6,118 bases of DNA from Tectiglobus sp963922535 (GCA_963922535.1 CAWUIN010000141.1:1-6118), one strand, 5' to 3'. Positions 1 to 6,017 are shown, counted from the first letter of the stretch. Notes: generated from the letters alone by a model not told the origin. Numbers and translations: made by a program.

Positions 1-1
1 T

Positions 2-385
2 GTCCAGCCACGCAGGAATGCAAAGGCTGCAAAGCGATTTCTGAAGAAATTGATAGATCAGTTCGGTGCGTCCAGGGGCATTGTCACAGATAAGCTTCGC
101 AGCTACACCAAGCCAATCAAGGCCCTGGCCAAAAACGCGGATCATCGGGCGCACAAAGTCCTGAATAACTCGATCGAGGCTTCCCATCGCCGAACCCGAA
201 AACGAGAGAAAATATTCGGCCGATTTAAGTCGCATCGGCATGCTCAAAGGTTTCTATCCGCTCACGACCAGATCAACCTCATATTCCGCCCACGCCGCCA
301 TAAACTTAACGCACATTCCTATCGCCATTCTCGCGCTGATGCCTTCCAACTTTGGGCGGATTACTCACGCGAGATGACTGCCTAA
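2..385 (+). CDS. IS6-family transposase, C-terminal part (cut by window edge)
   Basis: This is the C-terminal part of a DDE transposase of the IS6 (IS26/IS6100-like) family, which moves its element by replicative transposition. The frame is open from base 2 and runs to TAA at 383-385, so the TTG at 50 is an internal codon and the true start lies left of the window. Visible family marks are 'IVTDKLRSY', holding the second catalytic Asp; 'LNNSIEASHRRTRKRE', holding the catalytic Glu; and 'GRFKSHRHAQRFLSAHDQI' followed by 'RRHKLNAHSYRHSRADAF'. The first catalytic Asp and the N-terminal HTH would be outside the window. The C-terminus looks complete and there is no frameshift in the visible part. 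A convincing terminal inverted repeat is not seen downstream; 'TTGGCAATACC' at 427-437 is only weakly like an IS6 end. The family call is firm; whether the whole element is intact cannot be judged. Confidence 0.9.
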   Translation, partial: VQPRRNAKAAKRFLKKLIDQFGASRGIVTDKLRSYTKPIKALAKNADHRAHKVLNNSIEASHRRTRKREKIFGRFKSHRHAQRFLSAHDQINLIFRPRRHKLNAHSYRHSRADAFQLWADYSREMTA

Positions 386-487
386 AGAATATCCGATTGC
401 CCTTTTGACGACTTCACGCAAACAAATTGGCAATACCACATAGCCTTGTGTGCTCTGTCCGGCCGGAGATCTCATCCCTAAATAGGA
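386..487. other. Convergent intergenic gap between transposase and metalloprotease-like gene
   Basis: Two genes converge on this 102-bp gap. It should hold the right end of the IS6 element and any terminators. I see a 10-nt self-complementary TCCGGCCGGA near 459-468 but no stem-loop followed by a T run. The element boundary cannot be placed from this sequence alone. Confidence 0.4.
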
Positions 488-1012
488 CTAATGAACTTTT
501 TTGTCGACGAAGCATCTACGCATTGAATTGCATCGTTGAGGGCCCGAATAATGCATGCTTGAGCCTGCAGCCGGATTAATAAACCTGCATATTTCATCGA
601 GCCCCTCCGATGTCAACCAGCCGTACCGACGACCACGTTGAACTGCAAAGCAGTCGGCAAGGTCCTCACTCCGTCCACGGAACTGGTGGCCGCATTCATG
701 TGAATAAATCCACAGCTTCACTGCCGTTGGAACCTGGCTTATGAGGCGTGGATTAATGATTATGAAGCCGTCATAGGCCGCGCCGTAATCGTCAAGTCCT
801 GCATCAAGCACGGTTGGCCTATTCCCGCAGCGCATGCGATGGCCATCAAGCGTCAAGTGACCGGCGGGGATAATCCTGGCATTCCCAACATGAGCCGCGT
901 ATTCGGTGACGGTTGGAGGTCCTATATCTGCTGTTACAAAATTTACGGACAAACCAATAAAAGTAGCGAGCATCATGATCGTAAAGATTGCTCTACCGCA
1001 TCGAAAATACAT
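488..1012 (-). CDS. Probable exported zinc-metallopeptidase-like protein (HECGH/EDLAD)
   Basis: A 174-residue protein. Residues 1-28 look like a Sec signal peptide: basic MYFRCGR, a hydrophobic run around residues 9-25, and a possible cleavage after VTA (26-28), so the mature protein is probably periplasmic or secreted. The key motif is SHECGHQ, with HExxH at residues 105-109, followed by EDLAD at 116-120, which matches the ExxAD form seen in M48-like gluzincins. Only six residues separate the two motifs, much less than in classical M48 peptidases, so this would be a minimal or divergent zinc site. Seven cysteines are present (5, 62, 107, 121, 142, 161, 167), and the mature ones could form disulfides. 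The ATG at 1010-1012 was chosen because the signal peptide starts there; a G-rich stretch about 8-12 nt upstream is the only RBS candidate. Zinc binding is inferred from the motif; the substrate is unknown. The protein could also be a catalytically inactive secreted zinc protein. Confidence 0.65.
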   Translation of the reverse strand: MYFRCGRAIFTIMMLATFIGLSVNFVTADIGPPTVTEYAAHVGNARIIPAGHLTLDGHRMRCGNRPTVLDAGLDDYGAAYDGFIIINPRLISQVPTAVKLWIYSHECGHQFRGRSEDLADCFAVQRGRRYGWLTSEGLDEICRFINPAAGSSMHYSGPQRCNSMRRCFVDKKVH

Positions 1013-1259
1013 GGTAGCCTGCCCCCATTCCTTACTTTTTATCCTGGTGCGTCAATACTTGACGGATTGATGCTCATCGCGGAATAAGCACAGCAAACAT
1101 CCGAAACTGCTCAGTCAAAATCTACGATATCTTAAACCTTGAAGGCAGAAGTTCGTCAAAAAGGCACACTATCAACATATAAATTATTATGGATTATAAC
1201 GTACGCTGTTATTTTGATTAAAGGGCAACTTCCTGCACGTCTTACTCGTATGGCGCATC
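1013..1259. other. Intergenic, partly AT-rich; upstream region of the metalloprotease-like gene
   Basis: This stretch separates the Nudix stop from the start of the metalloprotease-like gene; both genes are on the minus strand. The part around 1160-1225 is clearly richer in A+T than its surroundings and includes TATAAT-like strings on the minus strand (about 1193-1198), without a good -35 partner. No rpmG (ribosomal protein L33) reading frame is present, although that gene often follows DUF983-Nudix in Alphaproteobacteria. No clear terminator follows the Nudix gene. Short plus-strand open frames here have no RBS or family signal. Confidence 0.4.
1050..1064. promoter_or_regulatory. Perfect 6-bp inverted repeat CGTCAA-TAC-TTGACG
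   Basis: CGTCAATACTTGACG is a perfect inverted repeat with a 3-nt spacer, located 38-52 bp upstream of the start at 1012. Each arm reads TTGACG, a good -35 hexamer, on one strand. On the minus strand, TTGACG (1055 to 1050) would drive the metalloprotease-like gene, but the -10 at proper spacing is poor. It could be a small operator, a -35 element, or chance. Confidence 0.3.
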
Positions 1260-2009
1260 TCAACCAACTGGCAGTGAGACATCAATGGCTTCATACTGAA
1301 ACCTTCCGCGATCAGGAATATAGTAATGCGCAGCATGAGATTGCGTTCCTAAAGGTGCCACAGCAAGCTGGGCACTGAGATCTTCAAGAATGCGCCGGGT
1401 TATGAGTGGGAGATCAAGGTTAAACGATTCAGAAATTGTATACCAGCCGATTTCACTCAGTTCTTGATCGCGCTGCCCGGTATCTACTCCGATATGGCGA
1501 GCAGTTAAGCAGAAAAATCGTGTGTCATATCGGCGCGGTTTGCCAGGCGGCGTAATTGCCCTGGCAAAAAAACTCATAGGCGACAGGATCGGGCGGAAGC
1601 CTGTTGCAAAAAAATCCTCCCAACCGGGACACAGCGAAATTTCTACCGCATCCGTTCTGTGGCCGATGACAATGCCCGTCTCCTCAAAAACTTCACGGAT
1701 TGCTGCCAGCGCAATGGCCCGCGCCCGCCGCTTGCTCGGCTGCCCCTTCATGTCATGAAGAAGTTTCAGAACTTCTTCTTCCCCCAGTTCATCGGCACTG
1801 TAAACATCCTGATCAGCTGCATCGACGCGCCCGCCCGGAAAAACGAACATGCCTGGCATAAACACCTGATCAAGCCGCCGACGGCCCATCAAAACTTTGG
1901 CTTCACCGTTGCTGTCATCAACAATGATCATTGTGGCCGCATCGCGGGGAAGTTGTTCTGTATGAGCGGCTGATAATGAATTTTTATGCGTTATAAAGGC
2001 TTCAGTCAC
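1260..2009 (-). CDS. Nudix hydrolase, NUDT19-like
   Basis: A 249-residue Nudix hydrolase. The family hydrolyses a nucleoside diphosphate linked to another moiety; NUDT7/NUDT19 relatives act on CoA derivatives, but the substrate here is not readable. The N-terminal strand 'AATMIIVDD' (24-32) and 'LMGRRR' (40-45) lead into 'FVFPGGRVD' (55-63). After an insertion of about 40 residues comes the core 'REVFEETGI' (105-113), with the metal-binding Glu residues 106, 109 and 110. The position seven residues before REV, normally Glu in the strict Nudix box, is Arg; the long insertion between PGG and REV is typical of the NUDT19-like branch. The start is GTG at 2007-2009, supported by GGAGAGG about 5 nt upstream. 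It lies 45 bp downstream of the DUF983 gene on the same strand, probably in one transcript. The length is normal and no damage is seen. Confidence 0.9.
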   Translation of the reverse strand: MTEAFITHKNSLSAAHTEQLPRDAATMIIVDDSNGEAKVLMGRRRLDQVFMPGMFVFPGGRVDAADQDVYSADELGEEEVLKLLHDMKGQPSKRRARAIALAAIREVFEETGIVIGHRTDAVEISLCPGWEDFFATGFRPILSPMSFFARAITPPGKPRRYDTRFFCLTARHIGVDTGQRDQELSEIGWYTISESFNLDLPLITRRILEDLSAQLAVAPLGTQSHAAHYYIPDRGRFQYEAIDVSLPVG

Positions 2010-2020
2010 GGCACCTCTCC
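2010..2020 (-). promoter_or_regulatory. Shine-Dalgarno deciding the GTG start of the Nudix gene
   Basis: On the minus strand GGAGAGGTGCC directly precedes the GTG. The strong GGAGAGG, spaced 4-5 nt from the codon, fixes this start and suggests efficient translation despite the non-ATG codon. Confidence 0.7.
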
Positions 2021-2054
2021 AAATTAAGAATTTCCTGAAGGACCTCTTTAACGG

Positions 2055-2495
2055 CTAATTATGATTTGGGGGAGCACCCTGGGGTTTGCCGGAAAAACCG
2101 TGCATCCTTAATGCCCACTGCAGACCGACAAAGGCCCCTTTGATCCGAGGCAACATCCAGAGCGACAGAATAAGTGTGAGAGGCCCCCAGATAATGGCAT
2201 GTACCCATGCCTGCGGCGCATAGGCCTGTTCAAGGATAAGCATACCGCCAACGATCAGATGGCCAACCACAAGAATTGTGAAGTACGACGGTGCGTCATC
2301 TGCACGGTGATGATGCAGCGCCTCACCGCAAGACCGACAATGATCCACAATGTTCAGGTAACGTGTGTAGAGGCTGCCTTTACCGCAGGAAGGACAACGC
2401 TGTGCCAAGCCATGCATCATGGCCGGCAGAACCCTACGGATCTCACCGTTACAATCTGCGCCTTCTGTTCTGCGTTTTGTAATCTCTACATTCAT
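2055..2495 (-). CDS. DUF983 family zinc-ribbon membrane protein
   Basis: A DUF983 protein of 146 residues from the chosen ATG. The frame stays open to a TTG at 2597 (180 codons), but the extra 34 residues do not resemble the family. An N-terminal zinc ribbon is formed by CPSC (34-37) and CRSC (53-56), joined through 'GKGSLYTRYLNIVDH', then the family signature 'GEALHHHRADDAPSYFTI'. Two membrane helices follow, around residues 71-90 and 97-116, then 'LPRIKGAFVGLQWALRMHGF' and a short polar tail. The molecular role of DUF983 is unknown; it is an inner-membrane protein with a cytoplasmic zinc ribbon by prediction. In many Alphaproteobacteria it sits between rnr and a Nudix gene; here Nudix follows but rnr does not precede. 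ATG at 2493-2495 has no Shine-Dalgarno but lies where a transcript from the promoter candidate would begin; ATG-ATG about 25 codons further in is an alternative start. Confidence 0.88.
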   Translation of the reverse strand: MNVEITKRRTEGADCNGEIRRVLPAMMHGLAQRCPSCGKGSLYTRYLNIVDHCRSCGEALHHHRADDAPSYFTILVVGHLIVGGMLILEQAYAPQAWVHAIIWGPLTLILSLWMLPRIKGAFVGLQWALRMHGFSGKPQGAPPNHN

Positions 2496-2501
2496 AAGAC
2501 T

Positions 2502-2531
2502 ATATGATGGTAAAAACGACAGCGGCGTCAA
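2502..2531 (-). promoter_or_regulatory. Candidate promoter for DUF983-Nudix, possibly leaderless
   Basis: On the minus strand TTGACG (2531-2526) is followed after 17-18 bp by ATCATA or TCATAT (2508-2502). The seventh base after TCATAT is the A of the ATG at 2495, so transcription would start on or next to the start codon. That fits the missing Shine-Dalgarno. The -35 is good (5 of 6) and the -10 is moderate. This is inference from spacing only. Confidence 0.4.
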
Positions 2532-2669
2532 TCCTCCAATGCTGATAAAACCACATAATCCGCAATTTTTTAAAAATTTCAGATGAGGTGTATGCAAACG
2601 ATGTCGATGGGTAAAAGCTCCGTTGCGTTAAGCATTCCTGGCATTCTTCGGCACGTGTCACGCGCGGGC

Positions 2670-2738
2670 TTAGACCGTGTCGTCAATTAAGCCCTTGATC
2701 CTGTTCCATTGATTATCGCGATGTGCATTGTGCTGCAT
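2670..2738 (-). pseudogene. Possible 22-codon remnant of an IS5-type transposase
   Basis: On the minus strand a 22-codon frame from ATG at 2738 reads through 'DNQWNRIKGLI' and then 'DDTV' and a stop inside the IS-end-like sequence. 'QWNRIK-L' resembles the conserved N-terminal box of many IS5-family transposases (D-E-Q-W-x-R-I). It could be a transposase start fused by deletion to an element end, or a chance resemblance in a very short frame. No RBS is evident. Confidence 0.2.
2671..2689 (+). repeat. Solitary IS-end-like repeat copy
   Basis: TAGACCGTGTCGTCAATTA matches each arm of the palindrome at 6014-6067 at 16 of 19 positions, and all three copies start with TA. It has the same orientation as the left arm at 6015 and is inverted relative to the right arm at 6048-6066. 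It could be the left end of a mobile segment extending to 6066, or a relic of a separate insertion. Confidence 0.5.
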
Positions 2739-2964
2739 GTTTCGGCCTGCCTGAAAGCAATATTCTTTGCTTCACAAAACAAGACGGTTCGGGCATCCAG
2801 GGCAATGGGCAAATACAAGCGTTTGACGCCTCGCCATCAAGGGACCAGTCACTGGATTGCAGCGATTGCGCAACGCACCTAAGCCTCAGAGAGTGAGCAG
2901 CAGAAAACGGCCTTGTGGCTCTCACGTCAGCAGGCATAGACCTGTCAACAGATTTTAAGGTGCA

Positions 2965-2993
2965 TTGACCGGTGTTGAAACGCAGCTTATTTC
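2965..2993 (+). promoter_or_regulatory. Weak promoter candidate for the ligase gene
   Basis: TTGACC (2965-2970) followed at 17 bp by TATTTC (2988-2993), about 43 bp before the start codon. The -35 matches at 5 of 6 positions but the -10 matches at only 3 of 6, so it is a weak candidate. Confidence 0.25.
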
Positions 2994-3017
2994 CAGAAGG
3001 AACGATGAGCTGAATTT

Positions 3018-3023
3018 GGAGGA
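3018..3023 (+). promoter_or_regulatory. Shine-Dalgarno of the ligase gene
   Basis: GGAGGA ends 12 nt before the ATG at 3036. The sequence is optimal and the spacing slightly long; it supports this start. A 2-codon frame (ATG AGC TGA at 3004-3012) with its own AGAAGGA lies just upstream and could act as a minimal leader. Confidence 0.6.
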
Positions 3024-3035
3024 TACGACGTTTTC

Positions 3036-4277
3036 ATGATCAATGAACGGGGCTACTTCGATCATCTTGAAACACGCGATCCCGAGCAGCGCGAACTGGC
3101 CTTATTCAACATGTTGCCGGGTTTTCTGGCGCGCACGGTTGAAACAGCCGATGGCTGGGCCAAACATCTGCAGGGCATCGATCCTCAGTCCGTCACTTCA
3201 CGCGCGGCGCTTGCCCAACTCCCGGTCATCAGAAAAGCCTCTTTACGCGCAGTGCAAGCCGCGGCACCACCTTTGGGTGGTCTTACGACCTCGGATTTCA
3301 GATCTTTCAAACGTGTGTTCATGTCGCCGGGGCCGATCTTTGAGCCGGAAGGTCATGGTGAAGATTGGTGGCGCTCTGCACGCGCGCTGTGCTCTGCCGG
3401 TTTCCGTAGCGGTGACATCGTCCTGAATACATTTGCCTATCATCTCACGCCGGGTGCGTGGATTGTCGATGCTGGTGCCCGCGCTCTGGGCTGCACGGTT
3501 ATTCCTGCTGGTCCTGATCATACGGAACAGCAGCTGGAGGCAATTGCGCACCTCAAGCCCACGGCCTTTGTGGGCGTACCGGATTACCTCAAATTTCTTC
3601 TCGATAAGGCGGCGCAGGCTGGCAAGGATACCTCATCTCTCAAGCGTGGGCTGGTCTCGGGAGGCGCCTTGTACCCATCTTTACGGCAGGAGTACTTTGA
3701 TCGCGGCATTTCTGTTTTCCAGGTCTACGCCACAGCTGAAGCCGGCCATATCGCCTATGAAAGCGAGGCGCTTGAAGGCATGATCGTTGATGAAGGGGTA
3801 TTGCTCGAAATTGTCCGGCCGGGCACCGGCGATCCTCTGCCGCCAGGCGAGGTTGGTGAAGTGGTTGTGACGACTTTTAACCGTGACTATCCGATGATTC
3901 GTTTAGCAACTGGTGACCTTTCCACCGTTTTGCCTGGCATCAGCCCATGCGGGCGGACAAACATGCGTATTCGCGGCTGGATGGGGCGCGCCGACCAGGC
4001 TACAAAGATCAAAGGTACGTTCGTTCATCCTGGGCAGATTGCCCGCATCTCAGACCTTTATCCGCAACTCGGCCGCGTGCGTCTGGTTGTTGGCCGTGAC
4101 CGCACGCAGGACACCATGATATTAAAGGCGGAAGCGCTCAACCACGAATACGGTCTTGTCGAAGAGATCGCCGCCACGCTTTTTGAAATCACGAAACTCA
4201 AGGGAGCTGTACAGCTTGTGCCGCCCGATACCTTACCCAACGACGGCCGGGTGATTGAAGATGAACGCGAGGTTTGA
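3036..4277 (+). CDS. PaaK-like AMP-binding (phenylacetate-CoA ligase family) enzyme
   Basis: A complete 413-residue member of the adenylate-forming enzyme superfamily, closest in pattern to phenylacetate-CoA ligases (PaaK, COG1541). These cytoplasmic enzymes activate a carboxylic acid with ATP to an acyl-adenylate and pass it to CoA. N-terminal 'YFDHLETRDPEQRE' (7-20) is typical. The phosphate-binding loop is 'SPGPIFEPEG' (97-106) instead of the SSGTTGxP form, as in a subgroup of PaaK-like proteins. Further motifs are 'YATAEAG' (231-237), 'EVGEVVVTTFN' (272-282), 'RLATGD' (289-294, ribose-binding Asp) and the hinge 'GRADQATKIKG' (317-327). A C-terminal subdomain follows, ending with 'LPNDGRVIED', where Arg405 stands where many ligases carry Lys. 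Relatives often accompany branched-chain amino-acid-type ABC transporters; none is present here. The substrate cannot be read, and the loop and Arg405 make full CoA-ligase activity uncertain. The TIR gene follows after 162 bp on the same strand. Confidence 0.88.
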   Translation: MINERGYFDHLETRDPEQRELALFNMLPGFLARTVETADGWAKHLQGIDPQSVTSRAALAQLPVIRKASLRAVQAAAPPLGGLTTSDFRSFKRVFMSPGPIFEPEGHGEDWWRSARALCSAGFRSGDIVLNTFAYHLTPGAWIVDAGARALGCTVIPAGPDHTEQQLEAIAHLKPTAFVGVPDYLKFLLDKAAQAGKDTSSLKRGLVSGGALYPSLRQEYFDRGISVFQVYATAEAGHIAYESEALEGMIVDEGVLLEIVRPGTGDPLPPGEVGEVVVTTFNRDYPMIRLATGDLSTVLPGISPCGRTNMRIRGWMGRADQATKIKGTFVHPGQIARISDLYPQLGRVRLVVGRDRTQDTMILKAEALNHEYGLVEEIAATLFEITKLKGAVQLVPPDTLPNDGRVIEDEREV

Positions 4278-4321
4278 CAAAGGACCCTGGATGTTCCACT
4301 TCGGCACCGTTTTTTCTCATA

Positions 4322-4350
4322 TTGACAAAGAAATTGCACCTGCGTATCTG
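4322..4350 (+). promoter_or_regulatory. Candidate promoter for the TIR gene
   Basis: A perfect TTGACA (4322-4327) is followed at 17 bp by TATCTG (4345-4350), placing transcription start near 4357. The -35 is ideal and the -10 modest. It would give the TIR gene a transcript separate from the ligase gene, with a leader of about 80 nt that contains the hairpin at 4394-4420. Confidence 0.45.
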
Positions 4351-4393
4351 ATTGATATGCGTCCCGCCATATAAACGGCGCAGCGCACATGAA

Positions 4394-4420
4394 GCCTTGG
4401 TCCCTTAGGGGGACTAAGGC
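4394..4420 (+). promoter_or_regulatory. 11-bp stem-loop in the leader of the TIR gene
   Basis: GCCTTGGTCCC (4394-4404) pairs with GGGACTAAGGC (4410-4420) over 11 bp with one G-U pair around a TTAGG loop. It ends 19 nt before the ATG at 4440. No T run follows, so an intrinsic terminator for the ligase gene is unlikely. It could shield or position the ribosome, be a protein-binding site, or serve as a weak terminator or attenuator. Confidence 0.55.
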
Positions 4421-4439
4421 AGCTTATTTCATTTAATGC

Positions 4440-6017
4440 ATGATCATTGTCGTTCAAATTCCTCTCTTCGACCCACGCGGTGAAATATTCCCCGGAAGAG
4501 AAGATAAACTTACAAAGCCTGTCTGGCCGGCCCCGACAGATACATGTTCGTTCATCCGTTCAAGCGGTGCAGTGTTTGAGCGAAGAGCAAAAGGCCTCCA
4601 TGGCTTTTTCGCTGAAGATTGGCTTTGCAACGCCCGCCGATTTGTCCGCTTTCCAGAAATTCCGCCATTGCGAACCATTGAAATCGATGAGGATGCATTT
4701 GTCAGCCAAGCCACACCACGCGTAGCATTCCGCCACTTGTTTATGGATGGCCGTCATACAGCCAAGCTGGAAATCGGCTTTTATCTCCAGCCTGGAGAGG
4801 CGCTGGATGCGATCGTTGGATCTAATTTTCAAGACTTGGTAGAGCATATACTTGGCCTCACAGTCGAAGCCGGATCCGACCAGGAAGCTAGGGCCCTGAT
4901 CTCCCTGGGACCACAGGCCGCCCACGCACTTGAGCAGGCGACCGGACGTCATGCGTGGTTGTGTACAAGATTGTGGCGGCATCTCACACGACGCAATCCT
5001 GCTGAAATCCAGGCAGGTCCACCGTTTGTGATCGGCATTGTTAAAAGCACACAATTTGTGGGCGGCCTGCCACCAAGCCCCAGCCTTGCCAAAGTTGGAG
5101 CGTGTACGGTGAGCGCATGGCGCAGACACTTACATAGCAAGCGATACGATTTGGTGGTCATTTCAGAACCGCCGCGATCAGCGGATCTGGTGAGAAATCT
5201 CCGGCTGTTTCTCAATCGATGCCATGCCGAACTGGTTGCAACTGAGTTCGCGCTCGGGCGCATTGCCGGGCTTGCTGCAGCTCGTATTGGTCAACGCAAG
5301 GTTGAAATCCTTAAGGCCGAACTGGCTTCGCTGCATAGCGCACGACTGTCTCATATTGCCTCCCTGACCAGGCGGATCGGCACCTCTGCACGTGCATTGC
5401 GCGGCGGAAAGGACACAGATCCCGTGGAAATCGGTGGCGCTGTTCTCGCAAGCATCTGGGGCGGACGCGTGGATGGCATCCTTGAACGTGCCGATATTCT
5501 GTCTGAGAAACTCGACCGGCGCTTTAAATCGCAGACGGGATCGCTTGTGCGGAGTAGTTTGAAGCGCACAGTCTTTATATCGTATCGTCGGCGTGATACC
5601 GGAGCTTTGGCGAGGAAACTGGTGGATAGACTGACGGCCGTATTTCCAAAATCTGATTTTTTTCTCGATCTTGTCAGTCTGACGCCAGGGGGGGCTTGGC
5701 AGAAAGAACTGGAGACCGCCATAGCAAAGTGCTCTCACGTTCTGGCATTGATCGGCCCTGATTGGGTGGGGCTTAATCCACTCGGCGAACGGCGTATAGA
5801 CAGTCCGATAGATCCAGTACGGCTGGAAATTGAGACTGCTTTGGAATTTGAGAAGCGTTTTCTGCCAGTCTTCGCGAGCAGTGGCGATGCTCCGTTTCAG
5901 CTGGATGACCTGCCAGCCTCCTTGCGGCCGATAGGTTCGTTTCACGGTCGTAGCATATCAAACGATTTAACTGCACAGGACTTAAAATTTATTGAGCAGT
6001 TCCTTAAAGTATACTAG
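4440..6017 (+). CDS. TIR_2-domain protein with unassigned N-terminal region (possible immune effector)
   Basis: A 525-residue soluble protein without signal peptide or membrane helix. Residues 377-500 form a TIR_2 domain: 'TVFISYRRRD' (377-386), 'FFLD' (407-410), 'GGAWQKELETAI' (417-428), 'LALIGPDW' (435-442) and 'RRIDSPIDPVRLEIETAL' (451-468), ending with 'LPVFAS' and 'LDDLPASLRPI'. Glu463 in 'VRLEIE' sits where the catalytic Glu of NAD-cleaving TIR domains is expected, so NADase or cyclic-ADPR-type activity is plausible but inferred. I cannot name the N-terminal 370 residues. Residues 1-115 are strand-rich with 'IPLFDPRGEIFPGR' and 'FRHLFMDGRHTAKLEIGF'; 195-245 look alpha/beta ('FVIGIVKSTQF', 'YDLVVIS'); about 247-315 are one or two long helices that could oligomerise. 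This layout suggests a sensor or assembly region driving a TIR effector, as in anti-phage systems. The ATG at 4440 lacks a clear Shine-Dalgarno; the next in-frame Met is residue 102, so this start is kept. The stop codon lies in the palindrome at 6014-6067. Confidence 0.85.
   Translation: MIIVVQIPLFDPRGEIFPGREDKLTKPVWPAPTDTCSFIRSSGAVFERRAKGLHGFFAEDWLCNARRFVRFPEIPPLRTIEIDEDAFVSQATPRVAFRHLFMDGRHTAKLEIGFYLQPGEALDAIVGSNFQDLVEHILGLTVEAGSDQEARALISLGPQAAHALEQATGRHAWLCTRLWRHLTRRNPAEIQAGPPFVIGIVKSTQFVGGLPPSPSLAKVGACTVSAWRRHLHSKRYDLVVISEPPRSADLVRNLRLFLNRCHAELVATEFALGRIAGLAAARIGQRKVEILKAELASLHSARLSHIASLTRRIGTSARALRGGKDTDPVEIGGAVLASIWGGRVDGILERADILSEKLDRRFKSQTGSLVRSSLKRTVFISYRRRDTGALARKLVDRLTAVFPKSDFFLDLVSLTPGGAWQKELETAIAKCSHVLALIGPDWVGLNPLGERRIDSPIDPVRLEIETALEFEKRFLPVFASSGDAPFQLDDLPASLRPIGSFHGRSISNDLTAQDLKFIEQFLKVY

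Larger units (their letters stand above)
2598..3035. other. Long gap without a convincing gene; holds an IS-end-like sequence
   Basis: This 438-bp stretch separates the divergent DUF983 and ligase genes. It contains an IS-end-like 19-mer at 2671-2689. Minus-strand (2713-2937) and plus-strand (about 2699-2890) open frames exist but lack an RBS, a convincing start and any family signature. No rnr or other recognisable protein remnant was found in either direction. The right end carries the RBS and a weak promoter candidate for the ligase gene. It may be decayed mobile-element sequence. Confidence 0.4.

Noticed and set aside
839..1087. An 82-residue plus-strand open frame opposite the metalloprotease-like gene
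   Set aside because: It is antisense to the signal-peptide region of the better-supported gene and its sequence has no protein-family character.
1090..1259. A hidden rpmG (L33) gene after the Nudix gene
   Set aside because: No minus-strand frame here gives an L33-like sequence.
1139..1378. A 79-residue plus-strand open frame overlapping the end of the Nudix gene
   Set aside because: About half of it is antisense to the Nudix C-terminus. It has a non-ATG start and no RBS or family signal.
2496..2597. Extension of DUF983 to the upstream TTG at 2597
   Set aside because: The added 34 residues do not look like DUF983 N-termini, the TTG has no RBS, and the promoter candidate lies inside this extension.
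2713..2937. A 74-residue minus-strand open frame in the 2598-3035 gap
   Set aside because: No recognisable motif and no good RBS. A plus-strand frame of similar length covers the same bases, so neither stands out.
4394..4420. The leader hairpin as a classical intrinsic terminator of the ligase gene
   Set aside because: The stem is followed by AGCTTATTTC rather than a T run, and it lies about 117 bp after the ligase stop.
5178..5945. A 255-residue open frame on the minus strand inside the TIR gene
   Set aside because: It is antisense to a well-supported TIR coding frame, is rich in unusual composition, and shows no family motif or RBS.
3036..6017. Ligase and TIR gene as one tightly coupled two-gene defence operon
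   Set aside because: They are 162 bp apart with a separate promoter candidate and a hairpin between them, and PaaK-like enzymes have no established link to TIR systems. The pairing is noted only as shared location.
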